The notes beneath the pieces are model-generated. The model ran no database searches, had not been told where the DNA came from, and saw nothing but the letters and a program-made list of their open reading frames with translations. Both the position numbers and the translations under genes were made by a program. A stretch of 64,000 nt of DNA from VAZQ01 sp963821505 (GTDB lineage: Bacteria > Pseudomonadota > Alphaproteobacteria > Rhizobiales > Xanthobacteraceae), in the NCBI GenBank assembly GCA_963821505.1, contig CAWGEH010000010.1, positions 1 to 64,000 on the forward strand, read 5' to 3'. Shown piece by piece: positions 33,192 through 40,645 of the stretch. How positions within the stretch are numbered: position 1 is the first letter of the stretch; the number at the start of each line of letters is the position of its first letter.

Positions 33192-33629
33192 ATGATCCGT
33201 ACCATGCTTGCCGCTGCAGTCGTCGCGTCCGGTGCCACCGCGCTGGTGGCCCAAACTGATCCGATCGCGGCCCGCAGGGCGCTGATGAAGGCGAACGGAG
33301 ATCAGAGCAAGGTCGCCACCGAGATGCTGGAGGGCAAGCGGCCGTTCAACCTCGACGAGGCGAAAAAAATATTCGTGGTCTTTGCCGAGGCGGGCGAAAA
33401 GGCGCCCGCGCTATTTCCAGACAATTCCAAGACCGGCGGCGATACCGCGGCCTTGCCTCCGATTTGGGAAAACAAAGCCGATTTCAATGCGAGACTTTCC
33501 AAGTTTGCGAACGAATCCAAGGCCGCCGGCGCCGCAACCACCGACCTCGCCACCTTTAAGGTTCAAGTCACCGAGGTGCGCAAGAATTGCGGCGGTTGTC
33601 ACCAGACCTACCGCAAAAAGGCGTCGTAA
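33192..33629 (+). CDS. class II cytochrome c (cytochrome c556 / c-prime type)
   Basis: A 145-residue secreted haem protein. A short signal peptide (MIRTMLAAAVVASGATALVA) precedes a four-helix bundle domain: DPIAARRALMKANG, PFNLDEAKKIFVVFAEAGEK, ALPPIWENKADFNARLSKFA. The single haem motif is NCGGCHQTYRKK at the extreme C-terminus, as in class II cytochromes. A ribosome site GAGCAAGAGAG precedes the ATG. It lies 160 bases after the molybdopterin subunit and before a dihaem cytochrome, so it may carry electrons from the dehydrogenase; this is inferred from position only. Confidence 0.9.
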   Translation: MIRTMLAAAVVASGATALVAQTDPIAARRALMKANGDQSKVATEMLEGKRPFNLDEAKKIFVVFAEAGEKAPALFPDNSKTGGDTAALPPIWENKADFNARLSKFANESKAAGAATTDLATFKVQVTEVRKNCGGCHQTYRKKAS

Positions 33630-33715
33630 CTCATCGGTGGGCGCCACACCATTGCGGGGCGGCCGTCGGCAAGACGGGCGCCCTTCGCCTTTGTGGTGGG
33701 CCAGAGATCCGCGAC

Positions 33716-34666
33716 ATGTCGGGCAGCGTCAAACGGAAACCCGGAAAGGCTCCGATGCTGCGCAAGCTTTTGATCCTGATGGTGACCCTCGTAGTGATCG
33801 GCGCCGCGGCATTCTGGCTCATCACCGTGCCGGCCACCGTGTCCGCGAACTCGCTCGCGCCGTACGCGCCCAATCTCGAAAACGGCAAGACCATGTTCTA
33901 CGCGGGCGGCTGTGCGAGCTGTCATGCGAGGCCCGATCAGGACGACAAGACCAGGCTCGGCGGCGGGCGGGGGCTGAAATCGCCGTTTGGAACCTTTTAT
34001 GTCCCCAACATCTCGCCCGACCGCAAGGACGGCATCGGCGGCTGGAGCGAGGCGAATTTCGTCACCGCCATGCTGAAGGGAACGTCGCCCGACGGCAGCC
34101 ATTACTACCCGGCTTTTCCGTATACCTCGTACCAGCACATCCGGATGGAGGATCTGCGCGACCTGTTCGCCTATCTGCAGACCCTGCCGCCGGTGCCGGG
34201 AAAGGTGCGCGACCACGACCTGCCGATCTATTTCACGATCCGCCGCCTGCTCGGGGGTTGGAAATTCCTTTTCCTCGACGGCCGGCCATTCGAGCCCGAC
34301 CCGTCCAAGCCGGCGCAGTGGAACCGCGGCGCCTATCTCGTCAACGGCCCCGGCCATTGCGCGGAGTGCCATAGTCCCCGCAATTTCCTCGGCGCCATCG
34401 TCGCAAACCAGCGCTTCGGGGGCGGTCCCGATCCCGAAGGCGGCGATGGTTGGGTCCCCAACATCACGCAAGCAGGGACCGGAGACTATTCGGTGCGGGA
34501 CATCGAGCGCGTCCTCGAAACCGGGGATCTTCCCGACGGCGATTCCGTCGGCGGAGCGATGACCGCCGTCGTGGGCAACACGTCGAAGCTTGCGGCCGAG
34601 GACCGCGCGGCGATCGCGGCCTACGTCAAATCGCTGCCGCCGGTCCAAGGCCCGAAGCGTCCGTGA
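33716..34666 (+). CDS. membrane-anchored dihaem cytochrome c
   Basis: A 316-residue protein with a non-cleaved or signal-type N-terminal helix (LLILMVTLVVIGAAAFWLI) and two class I haem domains. The first haem site is GGCASCHARPDQDD near residue 65, with FVTAMLKGTSPDGSHYYPAF carrying a likely distal ligand region. The second is GHCAECHSPRNFLG near residue 215. It resembles the cytochrome c subunits of alcohol or molybdenum hydroxylase dehydrogenases, which pass electrons to the respiratory chain. Start at 33716 is used; ATG 33755 is an alternative closer to the membrane helix. It probably partners the dehydrogenase encoded upstream. Confidence 0.9.
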   Translation: MSGSVKRKPGKAPMLRKLLILMVTLVVIGAAAFWLITVPATVSANSLAPYAPNLENGKTMFYAGGCASCHARPDQDDKTRLGGGRGLKSPFGTFYVPNISPDRKDGIGGWSEANFVTAMLKGTSPDGSHYYPAFPYTSYQHIRMEDLRDLFAYLQTLPPVPGKVRDHDLPIYFTIRRLLGGWKFLFLDGRPFEPDPSKPAQWNRGAYLVNGPGHCAECHSPRNFLGAIVANQRFGGGPDPEGGDGWVPNITQAGTGDYSVRDIERVLETGDLPDGDSVGGAMTAVVGNTSKLAAEDRAAIAAYVKSLPPVQGPKRP

Positions 34667-34728
34667 GAAGGGCGGCAGAGGACCGATGCAGCGGACCGAA
34701 AGGCAAACCCGTCCTCCGTCGCCTGAGG

Positions 34729-35022
34729 CTACTTCATCTTGCCGAGAATGCTCTTCATCTCCGCGGTCGGGAACGCGCGCAACGTCTGGGTGCGCACATT
34801 TCCGAGCTTGCCGATACTCAGCCCGAGCGCAGTCATTGATATATCATCCGGCGCCTCGAAGATGGCGACGAAGTCATATTGTCCGAGTGTCCAGTAAGTC
34901 TCCTTCAGGGACGCGCCGGCCTTCTTGGCCATTGCACTTACGGCTTCCGCCCGTTTGGGGCTGTCGCCGATGTTGCGCAGACCTTGCTCCGTGAAGCTGC
35001 CCAGCACGATGTAACTCGGCAT
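34729..35022 (-). CDS. GYD-domain protein
   Basis: A 97-residue cytoplasmic protein of the GYD family: PSYIVLGSFTEQGLRNIGDS, then GASLKETYWTLGQYDFVAIF with the defining G-[QR]-Y-D motif, then EAPDDISMTALGLSIGKLGN. GYD proteins are small ferredoxin-like-fold proteins of unknown biochemical role, often near redox or stress genes. The start at 35022 (MPSYIV) is chosen because the longer upstream frame is unlike the family. It is convergent with the dihaem cytochrome and divergent from the EamA transporter, so it is probably its own transcript. Confidence 0.85.
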   Translation of the reverse strand: MPSYIVLGSFTEQGLRNIGDSPKRAEAVSAMAKKAGASLKETYWTLGQYDFVAIFEAPDDISMTALGLSIGKLGNVRTQTLRAFPTAEMKSILGKMK

Positions 35023-35246
35023 TGTGATGTCCTCCCGGATTTCGGCGGGTCGTGCGGGCGCAATCTGCGCGCCGGCCCCGCCTGGCAGGCAAACAATACC
35101 CTGCCTTTTTCTCTTCTGCGTCAAGGTCGCCCTGTGGTCCTGCCGGATGGCGGCACGGAACCAATGCGGCGGGACGGCTTCCGCCGGCCTACGCGGCGTG
35201 ATCAATTCGCGCCCCCGTCCGAGCCGTCCGCGCAGGTCCGCCCGCA

Positions 35247-36167
35247 ATGAATGTCGTCAAGGCGATCGCGCTCAAGGTGATGTCGGCGCTGCTGTTCGCG
35301 GTGATGTCGGCGCTGGTGCGCTTTCTGGGCGAAAGGTATTCGGTGGGGCAGATCGTGTTCTTTCGCTCCGCCTTTGCCATCCTTCCGGTATTGCTGATCT
35401 ATGCGTGGCGCAACGAGCTTGCGGCGGCGGTGCGCACCGTGCGCCCGCTCGGACACGTCGGACGCGGGCTGATCAGCGTCGGAGGCATGTTCTGCAATTT
35501 CTCCGCGCTCGCCCGTCTCCCGATCGTCGACGCCACCGCCATCTCCTTCATCTCGCCGCTGATCACGGTCGCGCTGTCGGCAATCTTCCTCAAGGAGCGC
35601 GTGCGTATCTATCGCTGGTCGGCGGTGATCGTCGGGTTCATCGGCATCCTGGTGATGCTGGGTCCGCATTTCGACCTTTCCTCGTATTCTGGCGCGGCCG
35701 GCACCGTGGCCGGCCTGGCGTTTGCGGTTGGCGGAGCGTTTTGCAATTCGGGCTCGGTGATCCAGACCCGCCGCCTGACGGAGACCGAGACCACCTCCTC
35801 GATCGTGTTTTATTTCTCGCTGATTTGCGCGCTCGCCGGCCTGGCGACTTGGCCGTTGGGCTGGCTGGTGCCGACTTGGCCGGAGCTCCTGGCGCTGGTG
35901 ACGGTGGGCTTGTGCGGCGGGCTCGCCCACCTTCTGCTCACGGAAAGCTACCGTCTGGCGCCGGCGTCCCTGGTGGCACCCTTCGACTACACGTCGATGG
36001 TATGGGCGTTCCTGCTCGGATACGTCTTCTTCAACGAGCTGCCGACGGTTTTCGTCTTCATCGGCGCCGCGATCATCGCGGGCGCCGGGCTGCTCGTGAT
36101 CTGGCGCGAGCGGCGGCTCGGCTTGCAGCGCGTGCGCGCGGCCGAGGGGCCGCCGACAGGTGGGTAG
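35247..36167 (+). CDS. EamA/DMT-family transporter
   Basis: A 306-residue inner-membrane exporter of the drug/metabolite superfamily, with ten predicted helices in two EamA repeats. The first repeat reads SALLFAVMSALVRFLGERY, GQIVFFRSAFAILPVLLIY and DATAISFISPLITVALSAIF; the second includes LAHLLLTESYRLAPASLVAP, FDYTSMVWAFLLGYVFFNEL and GAAIIAGAGLLVIWRER. Such proteins export amino acids or metabolites; the substrate is not readable. The gene is monocistronic by position, with a 224-base divergent promoter space shared with the GYD gene. Confidence 0.9.
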   Translation: MNVVKAIALKVMSALLFAVMSALVRFLGERYSVGQIVFFRSAFAILPVLLIYAWRNELAAAVRTVRPLGHVGRGLISVGGMFCNFSALARLPIVDATAISFISPLITVALSAIFLKERVRIYRWSAVIVGFIGILVMLGPHFDLSSYSGAAGTVAGLAFAVGGAFCNSGSVIQTRRLTETETTSSIVFYFSLICALAGLATWPLGWLVPTWPELLALVTVGLCGGLAHLLLTESYRLAPASLVAPFDYTSMVWAFLLGYVFFNELPTVFVFIGAAIIAGAGLLVIWRERRLGLQRVRAAEGPPTGG

Positions 36168-36207
36168 TCAGACTTTTCGGGTAAGATCATGCGACCAAAC
36201 AAATGCT

Positions 36208-36247
36208 TAGAGCGAATTACGATTTGATGTGAAGCGATTTCGCTCTA
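36208..36247. repeat. REP-like intergenic palindrome
   Basis: TAGAGCGA at 36208-36215 and its complement TCGCTCTA at 36240-36247 bound a 40-bp A/T-rich element between the EamA and RAM-domain genes, which converge. The ends resemble the short palindromic elements with AGAGCG...CGCTCT termini that I recall as frequent in Bradyrhizobium-type intergenic regions. It could serve as a bidirectional terminator. Confidence 0.6.
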
Positions 36248-36296
36248 GCAGAACGGTGCGGCGCGGTATCCTTCGCCTTTCGCCCTCCGTTCTCCG

Positions 36297-36533
36297 TCAG
36301 AACGCCTTGAAGGTGATGATGGTGCGAGTATCCTGGATGCCCGGGATTGTTTGCACCTTCTCGGTGACGAAATGGCCGATGTCGGTCTTGTCCTCGACGT
36401 AGAACTTCACCAGCAGATCGAAGTCACCGGCGGTGGAATAGATTTCAGAGGCGAGTTCAGCGTCCGCGAGCTTGTTCGCCACGTCGTAGGACTGGCCGAG
36501 TTGGCATTTGATCTGGACGAAGAAGGGGACCAT
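36297..36533 (-). CDS. stand-alone RAM (Lrp/AsnC ligand-binding) domain protein
   Basis: A 78-residue protein that is only the effector-binding/dimerisation half of an Lrp/AsnC regulator: VPFFVQIKCQLGQSYDVANK, ADAELASEIYSTAGDFDLLV and FVTEKVQTIPGIQDTRTIIT. No helix-turn-helix precedes it, and the upstream part of the open frame lacks homology. Such stand-alone RAM proteins bind amino acids or modulate full-length Lrp partners. The ATG at 36533 starts at the first strand. It is divergent from thiE. Confidence 0.85.
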   Translation of the reverse strand: MVPFFVQIKCQLGQSYDVANKLADAELASEIYSTAGDFDLLVKFYVEDKTDIGHFVTEKVQTIPGIQDTRTIITFKAF

Positions 36534-36874
36534 TCGTGCCTCCGTGCGGCCCGCGGCCGGAGGCGGCAATCCAGCAAATACGGCTGCGGGAGGCAAGGGC
36601 CGCGCGACCTGCTCGAGGACACGGCCTCCGCGTTCGTCTCTTCCAGAGCCCTGCGGCACCATCGCGCGTCGTTGCGTTGCGACTTTCGCTGCGCCGGCCC
36701 TTGCCGCGCGGCGAGCCTCGTCGAGTGCGGGCAATGGCGTTACCGCTTGCCACGGCGTCCGTGCGTCCGTAGATTCCTTGCCGCAATCTCAATGGGGTGT
36801 TCAAGCTTGCGCGGACTGCGTGAACTCGTCTGCGCGCTCGGGTCGCGCCCGCGAGGCGAGGCCGGGGCAGCGCG
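36534..36874. other. divergent intergenic region upstream of thiE
   Basis: No gene is supported. The thi genes could be preceded by a TPP riboswitch, but I see no CTGAGA core or the expected paired elements. GC-rich throughout, it should contain the promoters of both the RAM-domain gene and thiE. Confidence 0.5.
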
Positions 36875-37537
36875 ATGAGCGTCGATCTTCGTCTCTACGC
36901 CCTGGTCGATCCCGAACGCGCGGGCGGCCGCGATCTCGTGGAGCTTGCGTGCCTCCTCGTGCAAGGGGGTGCGACGCTGGTGCAGCTTCGGGACAAGCGC
37001 AGCGGCGCCCGTCTCATGATCGAGCGCGCGCACGCGATCAAGGTGGCGCTCGCGCCGTTCAACGTGCCCCTGCTCATCAACGATCGCGTCGACGTCGCGC
37101 TCGCATCCGGTGCCGATGGCGTGCACGTGGGGCAGGACGATATGACGACCGAGGACGCCCGGCGGCTCCTGGGTCGCGGCGCGATCATCGGGCTTTCGAT
37201 CAAGACGGTGGTGCAGGCCGAGGCGGCACCTATCGATCTTCTCGACTATGTCGGCGTCGGCGGCGTGTTTGCCACCTTGTCGAAGGACAATCCCAATCCG
37301 CCGATCGGACCGGCCGGGTTGGCGCGCATCGCCGGCGTGTTCCGTCGTCGCAGGCCGGAATTCCCGCTTTGCGCCATTGCCGGCATCGATGCGACCAATG
37401 CCGGCGATGCCATCGCGGCCGGAGCCGACGGCGTCGCGGTGATCTCGGCACTTTCGCTCGCTCCCGATCCGCAGGCCGCTGCGCGCGCGCTGCGCGACAC
37501 CGTGGACGCGGCTCTGGCGCGGCGGCCGGCGCGATGA
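36875..37537 (+). CDS. thiE: thiamine phosphate synthase
   Basis: A 220-residue TIM-barrel enzyme joining HMP diphosphate and thiazole phosphate to make thiamine phosphate. Motifs in order: LYALVDPE; LVQGGATLVQLRDKRSGARL with the phosphate-contacting arginine and lysine; LLINDRVDVALASGADGVHV; GQDDM; GAIIGLSIKT; VGVGGVFATLSKDN; and CAIAGIDATNAGDAIAAGAD with the C-terminal phosphate loop. Length is typical. Its stop overlaps the thiD start (ATGA), so the two are translationally coupled and act in consecutive steps of thiamine synthesis. Confidence 0.95.
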   Translation: MSVDLRLYALVDPERAGGRDLVELACLLVQGGATLVQLRDKRSGARLMIERAHAIKVALAPFNVPLLINDRVDVALASGADGVHVGQDDMTTEDARRLLGRGAIIGLSIKTVVQAEAAPIDLLDYVGVGGVFATLSKDNPNPPIGPAGLARIAGVFRRRRPEFPLCAIAGIDATNAGDAIAAGADGVAVISALSLAPDPQAAARALRDTVDAALARRPAR

Positions 37538-38331
37538 CGCCCATCGCCCTCACCATCGCGGGCTCGGATTCGAGCGGCGGCGCCGGCATCCAGGCGGATC
37601 TCAAGACGTTCTCGGCGCTCGCGGTCTATGGCGCCTCGGTGGTCACCGCGCTCACCGCGCAGAACACCAAGGGCGTGAGCGCGATCCACGATGTGCCCGC
37701 GGATTTCATCGCCGCGCAAATGGACGCCGTTTTTTCCGATCTCGACATCGCCGCGGTCAAGATCGGCATGGTGTCCCAGCGCGCAGCCATCGCGACGATT
37801 GCGGCCGGGCTCGAGCGCTGGCGGCAGAGCGCCGTGGTGCTCGATCCGGTCATGATTGCGACCTCGGGCGACAAGCTGCTCGCACCCGATGCAATCGACG
37901 TGCTCAAGCGCGTGCTCATGCCTCGCGCCCTGGTGGTTACGCCGAACCTGCCGGAGGCGGCGGCGCTGCTCGATGCCCCGATCGCTGACACCGAGGCCGA
38001 AATGCGCGCGCAAGGCGAACGCCTGCTTGCACTCGGACCGCAGGCGGTGCTGGTCAAGGGCGGTCATGGCCACGGCGCCGAGAGTGTCGATCTTCTGATC
38101 GAACCCACAGCATTCACGCGCCTCGCCGCCGATCGCATCGCCACCCGAAACACCCACGGGACCGGCTGCACGCTGTCCTCGGCAATCGCGGCCGGCCTCG
38201 CCAAAGGACTGGCGCTCGCCGAGGCGGTGCGCGCCGCCAAGACCTATGTCACGGCTGCGCTGGCCGCCGCGAACAGGATCGAGATCGGCTCGGGCCACGG
38301 TCCGGTCCACCATTTCTACGCGTGGTGGTGA
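37534..38331 (+). CDS. thiD: hydroxymethylpyrimidine/phosphomethylpyrimidine kinase
   Basis: A 265-residue ribokinase-fold kinase that phosphorylates HMP and HMP-P for thiamine synthesis. It starts ALTIAGSDSSGGAGIQADLK, then VTALTAQNTKGVSAIHDVPA, VVLDPVMIATSGDKLL, VVTPNLPEAAALL, VLVKGGHGHGAES and the ATP/anion-hole NTHGTGCTLSSAIAAGLAKG with the catalytic Asp/Cys region. It overlaps thiE by four bases. No other thi genes lie nearby. The gene converges on the FAH-family gene. Confidence 0.95.
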   Translation: MTPIALTIAGSDSSGGAGIQADLKTFSALAVYGASVVTALTAQNTKGVSAIHDVPADFIAAQMDAVFSDLDIAAVKIGMVSQRAAIATIAAGLERWRQSAVVLDPVMIATSGDKLLAPDAIDVLKRVLMPRALVVTPNLPEAAALLDAPIADTEAEMRAQGERLLALGPQAVLVKGGHGHGAESVDLLIEPTAFTRLAADRIATRNTHGTGCTLSSAIAAGLAKGLALAEAVRAAKTYVTAALAAANRIEIGSGHGPVHHFYAWW

Positions 38332-38382
38332 ACGTCGTCCGTGCCGGCGCCGGCGCTTGCCAGCGGCGCGCCTTGCGCGCGC

Positions 38383-39234
38383 TCACATCTTGAACTTGAC
38401 CACCTTCTGCCGCTGCTCGCCCAACCCGTCGATGCCGAGGGTGACCACATCGCCGGCGCGCAAGAATTTCGGCTCAGGCTTCATGCCGAGCCCGACGCCA
38501 GGCGGGGTGCCCGTGATGATGACGTCGCCCGGCTCCAGCACGAAGAATTGCGAGCAGTACCAGACCAGGTGCCTGGAATCGAAGATCATTGTCTTGGTGT
38601 TGCCGCGCTGGCGCTTCTCGCCGTTGACGTCGAGCCACATGTTGAGGCCCTGCGGGTCCTTGATCTCGTCCTTGGTGACCAACCACGGGCCGAGCGGCCC
38701 GAACGTCTCGCAGCTCTTGCCCTTGACCCACTGACCCGCCCGCTCGATCTGGAACACGCGCTCGGACACGTCGTTGGCCAGGCAATATCCGGCAATCGCG
38801 TCCATGGCCTTGTCTTTCGAGAGATAGCGCGCGCGCTGGCCGATGACGATGCCGAGCTCGACTTCCCAATCGAGCTTGCTGGAGCCCTTTGGGATGATCG
38901 TGTCGTCGTTGGGCCCGCAGATACAGGACGTCACCTTGTTGAAAATGATCGGCTCCTTCGGAATCGCCATGCCGGCTTCCGCCGCGTGGTCGGAATAGTT
39001 GAGCCCGATGGCGATGAAATTGCCGACCCCGCCGACGCAGGCGCCAAGCCGGGGATTGCCGCGCACGAGCGGCAGCTTGTCGATCGGCGCCTTGCGGATC
39101 TTGGCAAGCCCCTTGGGCGATAGCGCCTCCCCAGCGAGGTCGGCGACCACCTTCGAGAGGTCGCGGATCCCTCCTTTGGCGTCGACGATGCCGGGCTTTT
39201 CGCGGCCGCGCGGGCCGAAGCGGACGAGCTTCAT
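38383..39234 (-). CDS. fumarylacetoacetate hydrolase-family protein
   Basis: A 283-residue metal-dependent enzyme of the FAH fold, which cleaves or decarboxylates beta-diketo acids (2-keto-3-deoxy-fuconate/arabonate dehydratase and ureidoglycolate lyase-type relatives). Motifs are FIAIGLNYSDHAAEAG, IIFNKVTSCICGPNDDTIIP, LDWEVELGIVIGQRARYLSK with the metal-binding glutamates, LANDVSERVFQ, GPLGPWLVT and DVIITGTPPGVGLGMKP. The start at 39234 (MKLVRFGPRG) has a Shine-Dalgarno-like AAGAGAG upstream. The YSDHAAE and CGPNDD motifs suggest a sugar-acid or aromatic catabolic role, but the substrate is not readable. No pathway partner is adjacent. Confidence 0.9.
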   Translation of the reverse strand: MKLVRFGPRGREKPGIVDAKGGIRDLSKVVADLAGEALSPKGLAKIRKAPIDKLPLVRGNPRLGACVGGVGNFIAIGLNYSDHAAEAGMAIPKEPIIFNKVTSCICGPNDDTIIPKGSSKLDWEVELGIVIGQRARYLSKDKAMDAIAGYCLANDVSERVFQIERAGQWVKGKSCETFGPLGPWLVTKDEIKDPQGLNMWLDVNGEKRQRGNTKTMIFDSRHLVWYCSQFFVLEPGDVIITGTPPGVGLGMKPEPKFLRAGDVVTLGIDGLGEQRQKVVKFKM

Positions 39235-39620
39235 GGAGAACTCTCTTTCTTGATGAGCTGAAAGGGCGGTAGAGGCGCAGGGAGCGATCATGCGTCGGAG
39301 CCCCGCCGCGAGCAAGCAAGCCCGCCGGGGGGTCTGCCGGACAAAATCCGGGGGTGGCGGACCAAATTACAGAGTGTGTCTGGATGATATTCTGTGATCG
39401 CCCTGCTGTTGCCCAGCAGCAACACGGACCCAAGATTGTTCCAAAATGCGGAGATTACGCGGCCTTTACGTTTGCAATCCCGGGCTCCTGCGGACAGGAT
39501 TACCTCATGCACCTGACTCGTGCGCCTAGCTGCAAGCGACGCGGGTTCAGGGAGCGACACGATGGCGAGCCTTACCCCGTTCGGGGCTTTGCCGGGCCAA
39601 TGTGATCAACTCGGGGGCGC
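39235..39620. other. intergenic, no gene supported
   Basis: About 390 bases upstream of the FAH-family gene. Short frames lack domain content. It contains a less GC-rich patch (roughly 39,355-39,470) that could hold the FAH promoter. No tRNA or IS terminus was recognised. Confidence 0.4.
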
Positions 39621-39648
39621 AACGAGGCCGGCATGAGCCGGCCTCGTT
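39621..39648 (-). terminator. rho-independent-like terminator after the SDR gene
   Basis: AACGAGGCCGGC at 39621-39632 pairs perfectly with GCCGGCCTCGTT at 39637-39648 across a four-base loop, a 12-bp stem placed 13 bases after the SDR stop codon. The outer A:T pairs give a short T end on the minus strand. Confidence 0.75.
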
Positions 39649-39660
39649 CGCGTTTGGGCC

Positions 39661-40440
39661 TTACATCGCACCGGGGAAGGCGCCGCCGTCGATGAGGAGA
39701 TTCTGCCCGGTGATATAGCCCGCCTGGGCGGAGCACAGGAAGGCGCAGGCGGCGCCGAATTCGTCCGGGCTGCCGAAGCGCTTGGCCGGCACCGTGGCCA
39801 TGCGCTCGGCCTTCGCCTGCTCGACGGCAATGCCTTTGTTTTTGGCATTGGCCACGATGTTCGAGTGCAGACGCTCGGTGTCGAAAGTGCCGGGCAGGAG
39901 GAAATTGATGGTGACGTTGGAGGCGGCGACCGAGCGCGCCACCCCGGCGAGGAACGCGGTGAGGCCCGCCCGGGCGCCCGAGGACAGATCGAGGCCGGCG
40001 AGCGGCATCTTCACCGAGCCGGACGTGATGTTGACGATGCGGCCGAATTTCCTGCGCACCATCGGATCGATCACCTTCTGCGTCAGCTCGATCGCCACCA
40101 CCATATTGGCAATGACGCCGTCGACCATCTGCGCCCGCGTGAGCTGGCGGAAATCGCGGAACGGCGGACCGGCATTGTTGTTCACCAGGATGTCGGGCTC
40201 GGGGCAGGCGGCTAAAAGCGCCGCTTGGCCTTCCGGTGTGGCGACGTCGCCTAGCACCGCGGTGACCCCGGCCCCGGTGGCTTGGCGCAGCTCGGCGGCG
40301 GTCGCCTCCAGCGTCTTGCCGTCCCGCCCGTTGATGACGATCTCGCAGCCGGCCTGCGCCAGCGCCAGCGCGCAGGCGCGCCCGAGGCCGCGGCTCGAGG
40401 CACAGACGATGGCCTTGCGGCCGGCAATTCCAAGATCCAT
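39661..40440 (-). CDS. short-chain dehydrogenase/reductase with substituted active site
   Basis: A 259-residue classical-size SDR. The cofactor site reads VCASSRGLGRACALALAQAG, with ILVNNNAGPP and NITSGSVKM further on, and the C-terminus YITGQNLLIDGGAFPG is typical of FabG-like enzymes. The catalytic YxxxK is not present: where YSASKAGLT is expected the sequence is SSGARAGLT, so Tyr is Ser and Lys is Arg. The same LSxxxRAGLT pattern occurs in a recurring SDR subgroup, so this is probably natural rather than an error; activity may differ from standard oxidoreduction. A strong hairpin follows the stop. Confidence 0.85.
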   Translation of the reverse strand: MDLGIAGRKAIVCASSRGLGRACALALAQAGCEIVINGRDGKTLEATAAELRQATGAGVTAVLGDVATPEGQAALLAACPEPDILVNNNAGPPFRDFRQLTRAQMVDGVIANMVVAIELTQKVIDPMVRRKFGRIVNITSGSVKMPLAGLDLSSGARAGLTAFLAGVARSVAASNVTINFLLPGTFDTERLHSNIVANAKNKGIAVEQAKAERMATVPAKRFGSPDEFGAACAFLCSAQAGYITGQNLLIDGGAFPGAM

Positions 40441-40483
40441 GGCTTACCCGGGGCTGCGAGGGGGGACGCGAGGGACGGGGCGC

Positions 40484-40547
40484 GATTGTACGCCGCAATT
40501 GTACACCGCGATTGTAACCGCAATGTACACCGCAACTGTACACTTGG
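40484..40547. repeat. five TGTA(C) boxes at 11-13 bp spacing upstream of the SDR gene
   Basis: ATTGTACGCCGCA, ATTGTACACCGCG, ATTGTAACCGCA, ATGTACACCGCA and ACTGTACACTTG follow each other, with TGTA beginning at 40487, 40500, 40513, 40524 and 40537. TGTACA is self-complementary, so each box could bind a dimer. The array lies 45-105 bases upstream of the SDR start, a suitable place for an operator. Confidence 0.8.
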
Positions 40548-40645
40548 AGGCCCGTGCGATGTCCATCCGCCGGCCGCCTCCGCGAGCGAAGGATCACGGC
40601 CGGGAAGACGCCGATCGGCAAGCGGATGGCACCGGCCGGTCTAAG

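Noticed and set aside
36534..36874. TPP riboswitch upstream of thiE
   Set aside because: No CTGAGA core or recognisable THI-element pairing was found in the leader.
39470..39600. Possible tRNA-like segment (GGGTTCAGGGAGCGAC)
   Set aside because: No cloverleaf can be drawn; the TTCAG lacks a matching T-arm, and there is no anticodon arm.
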